64,000 nt of DNA, taken from NCBI RefSeq assembly GCF_019112545.1, contig NW_025064894.1, positions 49,669 to 113,668 of the forward strand, given 5' to 3'. A model generated the notes under the pieces. The model worked only from the letters and a program-made list of their open reading frames with translations. It was not told where the DNA came from and ran no database searches. Origin of the DNA: Guyanagaster necrorhizus (taxonomy: Eukaryota > Basidiomycota > Agaricomycetes > Agaricales > Physalacriaceae). Position numbers and translations under genes: made by a program. Below are positions 24,050 through 37,199 of the stretch, piece by piece (positions within the stretch are counted from its first letter, which is position 1; the number at the start of each line of letters is the position of its first letter).

Positions 24050-25855
24050 GGATCTAAGTGCACACAAGGTAAAAAGGGATACAGCAGAGTGTTATCCACT
24101 GACCACACTCACACCAACACACACACAAAACTCTTAGTTTGTGGAGGGATTATAATGTGATAAAAGTAGTAATCAACAAATATAATTGTCCTCTTCAATA
24201 AGATCACAGTGCATGAACAGTTATAGCATGCTTACAACAGTCTGAGGTCTCTCTAAGTCTCAAAGCTTTTTGTTTTATCAGAACAAGAGGTGGCAACAGG
24301 TGTTGCTGGGCCTCAAGGCAAAGGATACTGCAGCTCAATACAATATATTGAAACACTCTCACAAAACTCTCCAAAAAGTCCTAAGCACAGCTCAGATCAC
24401 CTCAAAATCCCTAACACACATAATATATGACTCAAAGCTTCATGCTCTAAGCAAAAATCAATCACAAACACATCTACAAGTGCCAAAGAGCACAGATCTC
24501 TGCTCACAAGTTTCCAAACTGATTATAGACCCACAAGATTTAAATCTATGCAATCCAGAGACACAAAACACAATAAAACACTGTCTGACAGACCAAAGGG
24601 TTTGAACTTCTGCCACCTGTAGTGCCATATGTCACAAATACCTCAAAAACTTAAGATGGTGCCCTTTAGACACTGCTCTCTTATTCTCAGATTAGAGCAT
24701 AATCTAAAACCTCTTATTAAACCAGGCTCAAGTCTTTTGTGAGCTTCAATACCTCACTTAGTTCTTACAGCTCTCTCTAAGATGTTCAATAATACATTTA
24801 TTCTCTTGCCCAAAGTTATAAATACAAACCCAGAGCCAGAGTGTAAGACTTTCTGTGCTCAATACACCACAACTGTGGAGATCAGAAACTCTCTCTTCTA
24901 CTCATACAATGCAGTATTTAAATACTCTACTATAGTACTTACTAATATAATCCTACTATGATATCTTCAAAGTGTGGGACTCTGTGCTGGATTCCACAGG
25001 TATTATTCATGTGCATATTGCAGTTGCCACACTTATTCTCTTCTGGACCAGGACTGTGCAATGTTTCCTTGCTAGCTGACCTCAGCTAGCTGGCCTAGCC
25101 AGGTCTGCTTGCTTTCTTCTTGCTTCAGTGACACATTTCTGACAGCAGTAAACTGTTTTGGATCTCCAGAGTTATCTCTCATGTCTGGAGTCAGCCACAA
25201 TAGTTATGTTCTCCTTTTCCAGTGTCTCAACATTCTCTCTGGCTCATAAATTGCACTGCTTCTGGCCTGATATGCATTAATTAACTTATCTAATATAGTA
25301 TGTGTCATACCATGATATGATGTGGAGTCTCTTGCTGTGTTAAGCATGCTAAGGCACTGTAAGTATGTGTGCAAGTCTCTGAGCAGTACACATGCTATTC
25401 ATCTCTAAGGGTAGTATTCCTTTATCTATTCCTTTATTGCTATCATATCATTTCTCTGTTCAGCATCTCATTATTCAGATACCTTTCTTTGAGTCTCAGT
25501 TTTCTGTTCTAAAGCATGTTCTATTAGTGCATCATTGATCAATGTGATCAGGATTGCCAATCATATTTCAATCATATTCTTTTTATTTTTAGTATACCTT
25601 CTTGTAATAGTATTAGTGCATTTAGAGCCAAATGCTGGAACCTCACATGCAGTCTAACTCCTCTGGTATTAGTCTGCCACTAGGCCATGCACTCTACTCC
25701 TTGTTACTTCAGTTTAGCCTTATGATGGCTAGGTTTCTATATGCTCTTATTTTATTCTCAGTTACATGCTTACTGGACTGAAATGCAGTTCATGTATTCT
25801 CAATTTTTGCAATTTTACATGCCTGAACATGGAGAGAGCATGTCAATGTACTTGG
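24050..25855. mobile_element. Unclassified insertion of about 1.8 kb in pol of A3
   Basis: Family A pol is continuous up to about 24047 and resumes at about 25855, judged against copies A1, A2 and A5. Within the insert, 24630-25134 has TGTCACAAATACC...TTCAGTGACA ends and could be a solo LTR of about 505 bases. The flanking parts (24050-24629, 25135-25855) carry no recognisable protein; one open stretch at 24270-24605 encodes 111 residues without known motifs. I could not find a clear target duplication, so this may be two or more insertions. Confidence 0.5.
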
Positions 25856-28080
25856 TGACATTATTGCCCAGCTTGGGCCATCAATATTCCTGCAATACCA
25901 GTTCTTTGGTTTTGGCAATCCCTAAGTGTCTGGCAGTGGCATGATCTTGCCATAAAGTGTTTGATCCCTCAGGATATAGATCCATCTATTGTAGTGAATC
26001 ATTTCTTTCTCTTTCATCACACCTCATTTGTGATTGAGTGAAGAGACCACTTATTGGTCCTATTTGCTTATGTCCCTCATAACACTCTTGATCTATTTAT
26101 AGATCTCTTCCTTCATTGGCATTATCATAGCCTGAAAGTGTTTGGATCTTAATAATGTTACCCTTTTATTATTATATCCTCTCTGATCATGATCTACTTA
26201 TTGACTGAGGAGATCAGCCTTCTTATTGGCCATTCTGGCTTTGCAATATAGAGTGTATTAGTATTAGCTGAGTTCCATTACCCATCTGGCTTGCCTTTGG
26301 TTTAGTTTCTGTGGCTGGTAAAAGTATCATAAGTTTTGATGATCTGTCCAAATCTTGAATACCTCTGCCACCCCAATCAAGTAATGCCTCCATTCCTCTA
26401 GGGTGAGCATTATGGCAAGTAGCTCTTTGTCATAGATTTAATAATTTCATTCTGTGATAGACAGCACCTTAGAGAGGAAGGCTACTGGTTGCCACTTTCT
26501 GTCTTGCTCCTGAGATAGTATAGTCTTGATGGCTCCTTCATTGGAGTCAGCTTCTATCTAGAATTTTCCTTCTTGTGTTGAAATAGTGAGGATTACATCT
26601 TCAGCCAGTCATTTCTTGAGATCATCAAAGGCTGTCTGCTGGGAAGAACCCCATCCCCAGGAGGCATTCCCTATGAGTTACATCATAGAATAAACTATTT
26701 TGCTATAATCTCAGATAAACCATTGGTAGAAGTTTGTGAATCCTAAGAAGGATTGGAGCTTCTTCTTCTTGGTGAGTTCTGGCCATTCGATGATGTCTAC
26801 CATCTTAATAGGGTTTATCTGAATGCTTCCTTCACTGATAATCACTCCTAGGTACTCAGTTTTAAGTATCTCAAATTTGCATTTCTTCACTTTGAGAAAC
26901 AACTTGTGTTTTCTCATTAATGCTAGTACTTATTATACTAGCATCCTGTGTTCCTCCTTGGTTTTCAACATAATTAAGATATTATTAAGGTAAATTGTTA
27001 CTTTTTTGGTGGAGATGAGATCTTTGAAGATGTTGTTCATCATCTATTGGAAAGTTGCAGGAGAATTAGTGAGTCCAAAGAACATAACTATTGGTTCAAA
27101 TAACCTCTGGTTAGTTCAGAATGTGGCTTTCCATTTGTTACCCTCTTTTATCTGTACATTGTTATACCTCTACTGGACATCAAGTTTGGTGTAATACTTG
27201 GTGCCCTGGAGCTTGTCTATTAGTTCTGAGATTAATGAGAGAGGATAGCAGTTCTTGATTGTTATTTCATTGAGTTTTCAGTAGTCCTAGACTGATTGAA
27301 GCTTCCTGTCTTTCTTTTTGATAAAGAAGAATAGTGATATCATAGGGGATTTAGACAGTTGGATTCTTCCACTAGACAGATTTTCATTAAGGAACTTGTC
27401 AAGTTTCTGCTGCTTGTTATATCTGAGTAGATAGATTTTGCAGTCAAGATTAGTGTTAGTGTTGGAAATTAGCTCAATGGCATGATTTCATGCCTTTGGC
27501 TCAGAGAGTTTATCAAAACTCTCCTTCTTGAATAGGTCCCTAAAGTCTCATACCCATTCCAGCACCATTTCTTTGAATGCTTTCTCCTCCTTCTGCTTAT
27601 TAGCCTTAGCTGCTAAATTGTTAGCATAGTGGATGGCCCAGATGTGTATTTTATGCTGAAGGTCAACAGTGAGGATAGTCTCTCCATCCTCTATCTCTTC
27701 ATTCTATTGGTCCTTGGGATCTTTATCTGGCAACTTGAATGGGAGTTTATGACACTTGCAGCAGGCAAATATTATCCTTCCAGTTTTCTAATTGATCAGC
27801 AGGTTGTGTCTGATCAACCAGTCATGGCCAAGGAAGATTTCTTTGGTTCCAAAGTCTGTTATGGCTAGATTAATCCTCTCAGAATGATCCTCTATCATGA
27901 GTCAGAGCTTAACAAACTCAGTAATAGAGCTAGCCTGATTTTTTGTTCCATCTATATTATAGACCAGAATCAGTGCTGCCATGGCTCTAGTGGAGAGGTA
28001 GTGCCTGTCAATAAAGGCACAATTAATAGAGCTACCAGTGCACCCACTGTTAATCAGGGCTGAGATAGCATAGGTAGTTC
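25855..28080 (-). pseudogene. Protease, RT and RNase H of copy A3
   Basis: Integrase and RNase H remnants lie at 26500-25860. The RT lies about 27600-26700; its most readable piece (26917-26711) contains LKTEYLGVIISEGSI and LQSFLGFTNFYQWF, matching A1. Protease remnants (about 28060-27880) include the aspartic protease region, with stops. No uninterrupted domain remains. Confidence 0.72.
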
Positions 28081-28399
28081 ATGATATGAGGGTCTTGATC
28101 TGGGCCTTGGCTAACAAGTCCTGTCCTGGGATTTTGGATCACCAGATAAACTTCCATGGTCCTCAGAGTTCATTGAGTCACTCCAGGGCTCAGCAACATT
28201 TGGCATTCTTCATTCCATCAATTATTTCATTTATGACCTCTTCAACCTGGGTCTTATATACTCAATTCTTGAGTATTATCTTGGCTGCTTCTTTATTCTT
28301 CATATCCTTGATTGCTTGCCAAGTCCATTTGGTATCAAATAGCTTTAGCCAGCTATTAGAGCTCTCTGCCTTTGTTCAGCCTGTGGGCACTTGAGTTTG

Positions 28400-31300
28400 T
28401 TTTTTTGGCAATTATTTGGTGTGTGAAGTGGATAACTGGAGTATATTTGAATGTATAGACATGGTAGATATAGGAGGAACTACAGAAATACTATTAGTCC
28501 AACTAGCAGCTATGGTTCACACACTGTGAAGTCCTTTGGCCAGCTCAGTGGAATTGTTCACTGACTGGCTCTGTCTTTTACTTTCTTCACTTTAGTCTCC
28601 TTGCTGAGTTCTTCTTCTTTCTTCTGAAGTTCAGTGATCTGAGCCTGAATGTTTTTGCAGGTTTACTTCTTCTTCAGGCAGTCCTTAGCCATATGGTCCT
28701 TTTGCCCACAGTTGAAGCACTTGCCTTCCTTCTTCATCTGATCTATATCTATGGGCTTCTCTGCCTCAGCATATGTTGTCTCTGTTCCTATCTTTTATGC
28801 AGTGTAGGTTAAAGTTATTGAGGTTCTCAATAATTTCTCAGCAGTTAACTCTGATGATTTGTTTGGGGTTGGTAGGGTTAGCTTCTTCAAGTAATCTTGC
28901 AGCATCAACTGTTTCACTTTCTGCCTTTATCACTCCTTGTACATCTCAATGATCCATTCTTTCCACTCATCATATCCTATCAGTATCAAGGCTTTGATGC
29001 TGATGGCAGAGATCATTGTGATATATGAGAAGGAAACACCTCTCTTGAGGGCCTTGACCATTCATCTGTTGTTTGTGATGTTGTCCTGAATGCCAGCAAG
29101 CTTTGCAAGCTGCTTCAGCTTATCAAAGTAATCTGTCACCATCTTATCACCCATTTTGTATTCCTTGATCTTTTATTTATACACTTTTTGTACTGCCAGA
29201 TCAACAAACTTATTGTGCAATATTTGTTTAAAGACCAGCCATGAGAGATATTGGTAATATTTTCTAGTGAAAGATCAGAAGTTCAGGGAGATGAGGATCC
29301 ATCATGTTTTGGCTTTCTCCTCAAGGTATGAGGCAGTGAAGATCACCTTGTTCATATCAGTTCTGAGATATCTGATATAAACTTCAAAATATTGCTCATA
29401 ATCAACCAGGAATCAGTTAATATCATTGGATGCCCTCTTAAAGGGGCAGAGTTTGCAGATCAAGTCAAGTTTGTACTGTAGTACCATGGCATTGTTAGAT
29501 AACAGGCCCATTGGATTGAGCCATTCAGAGAAGGGGGGGCATTGCCACTCTTTTGGTGGTCTCAGGAATGAGTGGAGTGAGTTGTCATCTGTGATGGGGC
29601 TCTCCTATGGGATTGCCTCTTTTTGAATGATGATGCTATCTCTTATGGTGAATCCTAGTTGTACTGCTTCTGGATCATCTGTAATTGGTTCCTTCCCAGT
29701 GCCACTTTCTGTGGCCTTGTTAGATGGAGGCTGAGCTTCTAGAATACAGCTTCCTTTGTCAGTCCAAGGGTTTTGGTATGATTTTAGTGGAACTTCTAGC
29801 TGAGGTCAGGATTGAAATAGCTAAGTTGCTATAGATCAGATCAAGGGGGTGGAGTATGAAAATATACTGTAAACTGATAGTGCCATGTATATAGCTTGGT
29901 TTAGAGTGACAGAGGGTGATCAAGGTATTGGTTGGACCTGAGATGGTGGCTGGTATTCTGGTACCATACTGATCTGATCCTCAGAATGATGCTGGTTGTA
30001 TTGCTCAGCTGCATATGCTATAGTGGCATTCCACAATATTTCTGTCTATTCAATTGGTTCAGAGTTCATATATAGTTTACCAAGGCACAATCTCAGCCAG
30101 TGGGGATCATGCCATAGAAATGCTACTCCCCATTCATACCACTCTTAGTACTTCTGTACTCATGTGTTCTGTATCTCAGCTTCCAGTGCTTCTTTGTCAG
30201 TATTCTCTGTTATGAAGTAGGCCAGTTCTTCTCCTGTCTATAGAGCCTTGCTACTTTCAGTCTCCTCTTTGGCCTCTTTCTTGTCCTTATCATCCTCAAG
30301 GAGGGAAACAATGAGTGGGTTGAAGATACTCCTCTTGTTTTCTGATAGTCAGGCAGTCTTTGTCAATCCACTGCTCTAGCTGGATGCTAGGCCTAGTGAC
30401 AGGGCTTGAATAAGTGGAGGAGGTGAGATTGATGTAGGTGATTGTGGGGTGACTCCCAATATCCAAGTCATATTGGTTACCTCCTGTTGCTCGCACCACC
30501 TTCACTCACTCACTATAGAGATGGAAGTTTTAGTAGTATCTCTCATCAAAAAACTGCCAGACAACTTGACTTCTCAAGTACTCTCAGAGTGCCTGGGCAG
30601 AGACATGAGCATTAAGAGATACTTATAGTCTATAGTGCTTGAGAACAGACTTGTCATCCTCAAACATGATATTAATACTGAAGATTCATTGGGAAGGGAG
30701 ATATTTGAGGGATGAGAGGCAGATAGTAGTTCTTGGGATATCATTCTGAGAGAGAGAGAATCTTATTGTTGTCTTGCCTCTCTGCTTTGCTGGCAGTAAG
30801 GACCTCTGCAGATCTGGATCTGTTCTATGAGTCACTTTCTGTTGTACTGAGTTTGCAGAAGACAGAAGTTGAGAGTGAGAGCTGTGAACAGAGCTCATAC
30901 CAGTCAGAGAAGCCAGCCTAAAGGCACTTTCTCTTGAGCTTCTGCTGCCTACTCTGGCTGCATGCATTATGGGCTGCAGCATCTCTAGACTGCTGCCTCT
31001 TCTCCAGGATCTATTGCTTGAGCACACTGAGGGCTCAGTGGTGCTCCTTCAGAGCTCATCATTATTGTTCTTCCTGTCTGACTGCTGCTTTATAATTAAA
31101 TAGGACATTAATGTTTCAGGAAGGAGAGTACTGATGAATGACTTTCTTCCAGTCTGTCTCCCCTCACCTTTAGTCTGCCAGGTGGTCTGATAGTGACTGT
31201 CTCATCCCAGTGCTGGTTCCTGGAGAGTCATTGCAGAAGGCAGAGGTAGTTGTCAGATGCTGTCCTCTATTAGATGAGCTATAGGATCTTGGAGCCATCC

Positions 31301-31700
31301 TAACAACATCAAGAGAGTCTCTGGTATAGTTAGCAATCTCATGGATTCAAGAGGCAGTAGAAGGGTCAGAGAAGGAAGGCTGCTGGAAGAAATCTTCTGG
31401 GAGTCCCTCATCTTTATGGTCTGGTATAGCATCTGATATGAATATTTTTTGGTCTCCTGAGATATGAGGATGCTGGTTTCTGCTTAGTCTGGATCAAGAG
31501 GAGTGCTGCTCTCCCTCTTTTTGACCATCTCTCTAATGTATGCCACTAGGCCCAGCTTCTAGTAAGAGGCTGGTCAGAGGCTGGTAGGTCATTTGCTGGA
31601 GCTTGGGATGTCATAGAGGGAGAGGTCCAGAGTTATATTTTGTAGAATATATCAGATATACTGAAACTCATTGTAATGTCTGATGGCCCATGCAGTGATT
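28400..31700 (-). pseudogene. gag of copy A3
   Basis: Aligned by eye to A1: the zinc-knuckle region near 28730-28660, the capsid region about 29330-28880, and the long N-terminal acidic region about 31660-29400. Many stops. The primer site and LTR follow at 31877. Confidence 0.65.
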
Positions 31701-31878
31701 GATTGGTGTCTCTGGCACAGCTGGATGATCACCAATAATCCTAAGAGTGTTCCAATGATAGAAGCTAAGAGTTCAAAGAACTCTTGATCAAAGTTTGGAT
31801 CAGTTGGGTTTAGGACAGGCATTCAGTTTTTTAGCATAATTAAGCTTAAGAAAGAGAAGCAGAAAGCTTTGAGCTAAT

Positions 31879-32345
31879 TGTTAGATCCAAGCATCATGTG
31901 AGCAGAAACATGTGATAAACAGAAGTCTCCTTGCACTTCAGGAGATTGATTGAGTCCACTGATGCATATTCTGATCAATGTGTCACAAGGCCTTAGAATT
32001 GACTCAAGTATAGAATGGTATAAGAATAAACTTTAGCTTAAAGCTGAGGTTTCCAGCAAGAGTGAGCCTCCTTAAATACTGTATAAGTCTGCACTAATTA
32101 TACTGCTACCTATTGTGCATTGCTGCATCCTTTGAGCCCATTGTCCTTAGGCATTGCTACTATACATAAAAGACTGATTGTGCATTGTCAGGCAATGCTG
32201 TTGCATTGAAAGACAATGACCAACTCAGCATAGTTGTGATGACTAAGCTTTGTCTCATAGTCTTAAGCACTTGTCTAAGTGCTCTGACTAAGCATAAATA
32301 GGAGTTATCCATTGAAAAGAAAGATAGAAAGGAAAAATTGTAACA
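31879..32345 (-). repeat. 5' LTR of copy A3
   Basis: 467 bases, TGTTAGATCC...TGTAACA. The self-priming partner at 32045-32033 pairs with the primer site 31877-31865 with one A-C mismatch. Confidence 0.88.
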
Positions 32346-32362
32346 CTGAGAAATAGTATAAA

Positions 32363-32715
32363 CTAAGAAGATAAAAAATCAATAGCATTAATTAAAATAA
32401 TTATAGTATTATTTGCAACATGAGAATCATAAACACAGAGTGGTGAATGATGTTGGAGATTATCTGGAGGTAAGAAGAAGGTCAGTGCATCATAAAGATT
32501 GGCTATAGTTGTCACATCATCTGGATCAAATAATAATAAAGTCTTATATTCATGATATAATCTAAATTTATTTATTTCTGTGATGATTGAGGAATCAGGC
32601 AGTAGTGATTGTGATGACTCCAGTGAGAATATTGATGTCTCTGATGAAGGAGAGTGCATTAGCAGTGGTGATAGTCTGACAGCTGTATACTGTTGAAGAG
32701 AAGCAAGATAGCCAC
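32363..32715 (-). pseudogene. Plavaka-type transposase, exon fragment 2
   Basis: Between the target duplications of A5 and A3. After removing A5 the frame reads GYLASLQQYTAVRLSPLL, continuing to KTLLLFDPDDVTTIANLYDA and DAIDFLSS-like residues. It joins fragment 1 through an intron acceptor (CTGCAAG) next to the A5 duplication, and fragment 3 beyond A3. The frame is open over about 110 codons, so this exon decayed less than the retrotransposons. Assignment to the transposase rests on continuity with fragment 3. Confidence 0.5.
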
Positions 32716-33232
32716 TGTTAAGCCTAAATTCCATGTGACTATCAACACATGATAAACTGTTCAAAACCTTACACTTCAGGTTAGACTGACAGAGTTCACT
32801 GATGTGTCAATAGAGTTGTGGGGTCAAGGTATTGCAAGTCACTTGAGAGTAGATGGTAAAGAATAAACTTTAGCTCAAAGCTGGAGCTATTACAGTGAGA
32901 GCTACACTACTTAAATACTATTCTGTTATCTGGCTATAAATAAGTGTTCACAAAAGATATTGTCTGTCATAGAGCTGTTACTCCTGCTGTTACCAGGCTC
33001 TCCACAATAGCTGTTGTCTTACTGTTATGCTGTTACTGCTGTGCTGCAGTTTAGAGACAAAAGGAGTATTGTCTCTCTCTCCACAGCACACAGCAGTGTG
33101 ATAAGACCATGACTGACTGAGTTGCTGACTAAGCCTTTCCACAGTCCTAAGTGCTGGCCTAAGCGCTCTGACTAAGTGAAGATAGGGGTCATTTTCAAAA
33201 GAAAAGAAAAGAAAATAGAAAAAATCATAACA
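32716..33232 (-). repeat. 3' LTR of copy A5
   Basis: 517 bases, TGTTAAGCC...CATAACA. Confidence 0.9.
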
Positions 33233-33499
33233 TTACCTCTTTCTTAAGACTATTGTTCTGATGGTTAATTTAGAGATAAGTCTTCTGGTCCATTTGTAAT
33301 GCTGGAATCCACAGTCCTTTTTAGTTCCCCAAATAGTGGATGACCTAGTCTTATTTGTTGCACCATTTCTGGCTTGTCCATCACAGCATCAGTGTCTCCA
33401 TTCTTGGTGACTGATGTTTGTGATCAGATTCATAAAGACCTTGACTGCTAGCCATTTTTGTTTTGGGATAACCTTAAACATGACCCCCTCTGTATTCAC

Positions 33500-36400
33500 T
33501 TTATTGATTCATTGTTTATAGTCATGGATTGCCTCCTCTATGTTTATGTATTTTTCATTGATCCATTGATTTGATTCAGGTCTATAGCCTTTCCAGCTGA
33601 CTAGGTAGTCAATGGTTGTTGTCATTCCACCATCTTGTGCCTTAACCTTTCATAATTTATGGTTTAGCACTTCATCGATTTCATAATGTTTTTCATCATT
33701 GATTAGTTCTAGTGGTGGTGGAGGTGGTCATTCTTAGTTTGGGAAGGCAGGTGCAATATATAGTGTCAATAATGTTTCATTGAAAACATTATGAATTTTC
33801 CAAGTCACTGGTAGCTGCAGTTTGTATATGGAGTTGCCAATCTTGGCAATGATTTTGAATAGTCCTGTTCATTTGTCTGTCAACTTCTGTTTTGGCTGAG
33901 GAAGGTGTAGGTTTGTTGTATCCAGCCAGACTTTATCATTGACTGAATATATATGAGCCAGTCTGCAGTGCTTATCATATTGTTTCTTTATTATTGAAGC
34001 AGCCTTTTCAAGGGCCATCTTTGTTTCTTCATGGATTTTTGCCATTGTTGTTGCAAAATCTGATGATGCAGGTGTTGTTATATGTATCCATCTGCTTTGC
34101 ACAACTAGTGGGTTTCATCCATAGTTGACAAAAAACAGTGTCTTTTCAGTTGCTGAATGAATCCTATTATTGTGTTGAAAAGTGGCTAGTGAAAGCCATT
34201 CTGTCCAATCATCTTGGTGATGATTGATAAAAAGTCAGAGATACTTTTCAACCTCCTGATTGACTCATTCTGTCTGTCCATCCATTTGAGGGTGGTATGC
34301 CATTGAGGTATTTCACTTGATGTTGAGAAGTTGGTATAAATCATCTAAAAATTTGGAGATGAATTGTGGTCCTCTGTCTGAAATTACTACTTGAGGCATG
34401 CCATACTTTGTATAAATCTCATCTTGTAGAATTTTAGCCCATCCTTCTGATGTTAATTCTGTCAAGCAAGTGATCAGAATGATTGCATTATAGCCATCAC
34501 TTTTGGGAAGACCAGTTATCATATCCACTGATATATGAGTCTATGGTGATGAAGGGTCCTCATTTGGATAGAGAGGGGCTGCTCTGGGTTGTATTGAAGT
34601 CTTGCCTCATTGACAAACCTCACAAGCTTTGATATATCAGATGATATCATGGTCCATTTTAGGCCACCAATATTCCCATAGTACTAGCTTCTTTGTTTTA
34701 GTGATCTCTAGATGTCCAGCTGTTGCATGATCATGACATGTGGTGATAATATCACCATGAAGTCTCTGATCCCTTAGGATATAGATCTGTCCATTGTAAC
34801 AGATCAATTCTCCTTCTTTTTTCAGCCCCCTCTTATAGTTGAGTGATAAGGCTATCCTTTGATCTCACTTATGGGCATCTCAAGTAGTGCTCTTGATATG
34901 CTCATGCACTTCTTTCTCTGTAGGCATAATCATTGCCTGAAAGTGTTCAGGTCATAATAATACAACCCTTTCATTGTTGGTTCCTCCCTGGTCATAGTCT
35001 ACCCTGCAGCTGAGGAAATTGGCCTTTTTGTTTGCTGTGTCAGCCTTATAGTGTAGTGTGTACTCATACTCAGATAATTCCATTACCTATCAGGCTTGTC
35101 AGCAATTCAGCTTTTGAGAGTGTCAGAAGTATTGGAGATTCTGATGATCTGTTCAGATTTCAAAAATTTGGACTGCCTCAATGAGATAATGCCACCATTT
35201 GGCAAGAGTGAGCATTATGGTGAGAAGTTCTTTGTTGTAGATTTCATAGTTGCACTCAGTAACTGTGAGTGCCTTTGACATAAAGGTGACTGATCTCCAT
35301 TTGCCATCTTGTTCCTAAAAGAGTACCACCCCAATCACACTCTTGCTGGAGTCAGCTTCTATCTAGAACTTCTCTTCCTGGTTTGATATGGCAAGTATGA
35401 CATCTTCTGCCAATTATTATTTGAGATTGTTAAATGCTGCCTATTGGAAAATTCCTCAGTTCCATAGGGAATTTCTGGTTAATTGCATTATTGATTGGAC
35501 TATTTTGCTGTAGTCTCAAATGAACTGATGATAGAAGTTGGTGAAACCAAGAAATGATTGCAGTTCCTTCTTTTTGGTCAGCTCCAGCCATTCAGTGACT
35601 CTGGCTACCTTGATGGGATCTATCCTAATGGCCTCTTTGCTGATAATTACTCTGAGGTACTCTGTTTTGAGTACCTTGAATTTGCATTTCTCTGCCTTGA
35701 GGAAAAGGTGGTGTTTCCTCATTAATGCTAGTACTCATCATACTAGTTGTCAATGTTCTTCCTTGGTCTTGGACATGATGAGAATATCATCTAAGTAAAT
35801 CATTACTTTTCCAGTGATAATGAGATCTTTAAAGATATTATTCATCATTCACTGGAATGTGGCAGGTGAATTGATGAGTTCAAAGAATATAACCATCAGT
35901 TCAAACAAGTCTCAGTTTGTTCAAAAAGCAGCTTTCCATTCATCACCTTTTTTGATGCACATGTTGTTGTACTCCCACCAAATGTCCAGTTTGATGTAGT
36001 ACTTGGCTCCTTGGAGTTTGTCCATTAACTCTGAAATTAAGGGAAGCAGATAATGATTTTTGATCATCATCTCATTGAGCTTCTGATAATTCTGTACTGG
36101 TCAGAGTTTGCCATCCTTCTTCTTGACAAAGAAGAAGGAAGATGCCATTGGTGACTTTGATGGCCAAATCCTCCCACTGGATAAATTTTCTTCAAGGAAT
36201 TTATCCAACTCCTGTTGTTCATTATTGCCAAGTGGATATGTTTTGCAATTCAAGTTGGCATTCACATTGGAGATCAATTCTATAGCATGGTCCCAGGGTT
36301 TTGGTTCAGATAATTCATTGAAACTTTCCTTTTCAAATAAGTCTTGATAGTCCCATACCCATTCAGGCATCATCTCTTTGAATGTCTTTTCTGCTTTTTC

Positions 36401-36868
36401 TGCATTGGCCTTTGCTGCTAGATCATTCATGTGATATATAGCATGAATGTTGATAGCCTTCTGTAGATCCACTGCAAGGATTGTTTTCCTGTCCTCCATT
36501 TCTTGATTCTATTAGTCTTCAGGATCTGCATCCAGTAATTCAAAAGAAATTTTCTAGCATTGGCATCTGACAAATGTGATGCATCTGGTTTTCTAATTGA
36601 TCAGCAGATTGTGCTGGATTAGCCAATTATGGCCTAGGAAGATTTCTTTGGTTTTTAAGTCAGTCACTGCCAAGTCAATGCATTTGAAATGATCCCTGAT
36701 AGTGAGTCTAAGTTTGACATATTCAGTGATCAAACCAGCCTGGTTTTTTGTTCTATCTGTGTTATAGACAAGAATTGGAGCTGCAGTTGCCTGGGTAGAA
36801 AGATTGTGCTTATTGATGAAAGCATGGTTAATAGAGCTTTCCATGCATCCACTGTCAATTAGTGCCAT
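33500..36868 (-). pseudogene. pol of copy A5 with chromodomain
   Basis: Retropepsin 36868-36593 (ALIDSGCMESSINHAF; DSG active-site motif kept). RT 36499-36101 (SPMASSFFFVKKKDGKL), and 35722-35516 with LKTEYLRVIISKEAI. RNase H about 35450-35000. Integrase 34528-34313 (MDMITGLPKSDGYNAIILIT, later VVISDRGPQFISKF), C-terminal part 34102-33869 (VNDKVWLDTTNLHLPQPKQK). The chromodomain (about 33625-33525) reads TIDYLVSWKGYRPESNQW in an open frame. The chromodomain links the family to chromoviruses that read histone marks. Stops between blocks make it inactive. Confidence 0.85.
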
Positions 36869-37199
36869 GACTGTATGAGTGTTTCAGAATGTAAGCATCT
36901 CGATTCAGGCCTTAGTTATTAAGTCTTAGCCTGAAGTTTTGGTTCATTGGATGAACTTCTATGGTCCATGCAGTTCGTCAAGCTATTCTAAGGCTCTACA
37001 TCACTCAGCTGATCATACTCCAGTGATCATATCATCAATCACTTCCTTGACTTGAGTCTTGTGTACCCAATTCTTGAGTATAGCTTTTGCTGCTTCTTCA
37101 TCCTTTGCATTTCTGATGGCTCACCAAGTCCATTCAGTTTTGAATGGCTTTAGCCAACCAATGAGGCCCTCTGCCCCTGTTCAGCCTGATGGCAATTGA

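Larger units (their letters stand above)
22375..32345 (-). mobile_element. Ty3/gypsy chromovirus copy A3, complete with TSD, itself interrupted
   Basis: 9971 bases flanked by CTGAG (22370-22374 and 32346-32350). The two LTRs (22375-22841, 31879-32345) are 467 bases each and of a subtype beginning TGTTAGATCCAAGC. The polypurine tract beside the left LTR reads AAGAAGAGGGTAA in coding sense. The integrase and chromodomain part (24050-22850) is separated from the rest of pol (27600-25860) by an unrelated insert of about 1.8 kb; gag runs from about 31700 to 28400. Nearly all CpG is lost and stops are common. Confidence 0.9.

Noticed and set aside
24580..24629. Possible tRNA-derived primer site ending GTGCCA beside the 24630 block
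   Set aside because: The T-loop and acceptor spacing do not fit a tRNA 3' end.
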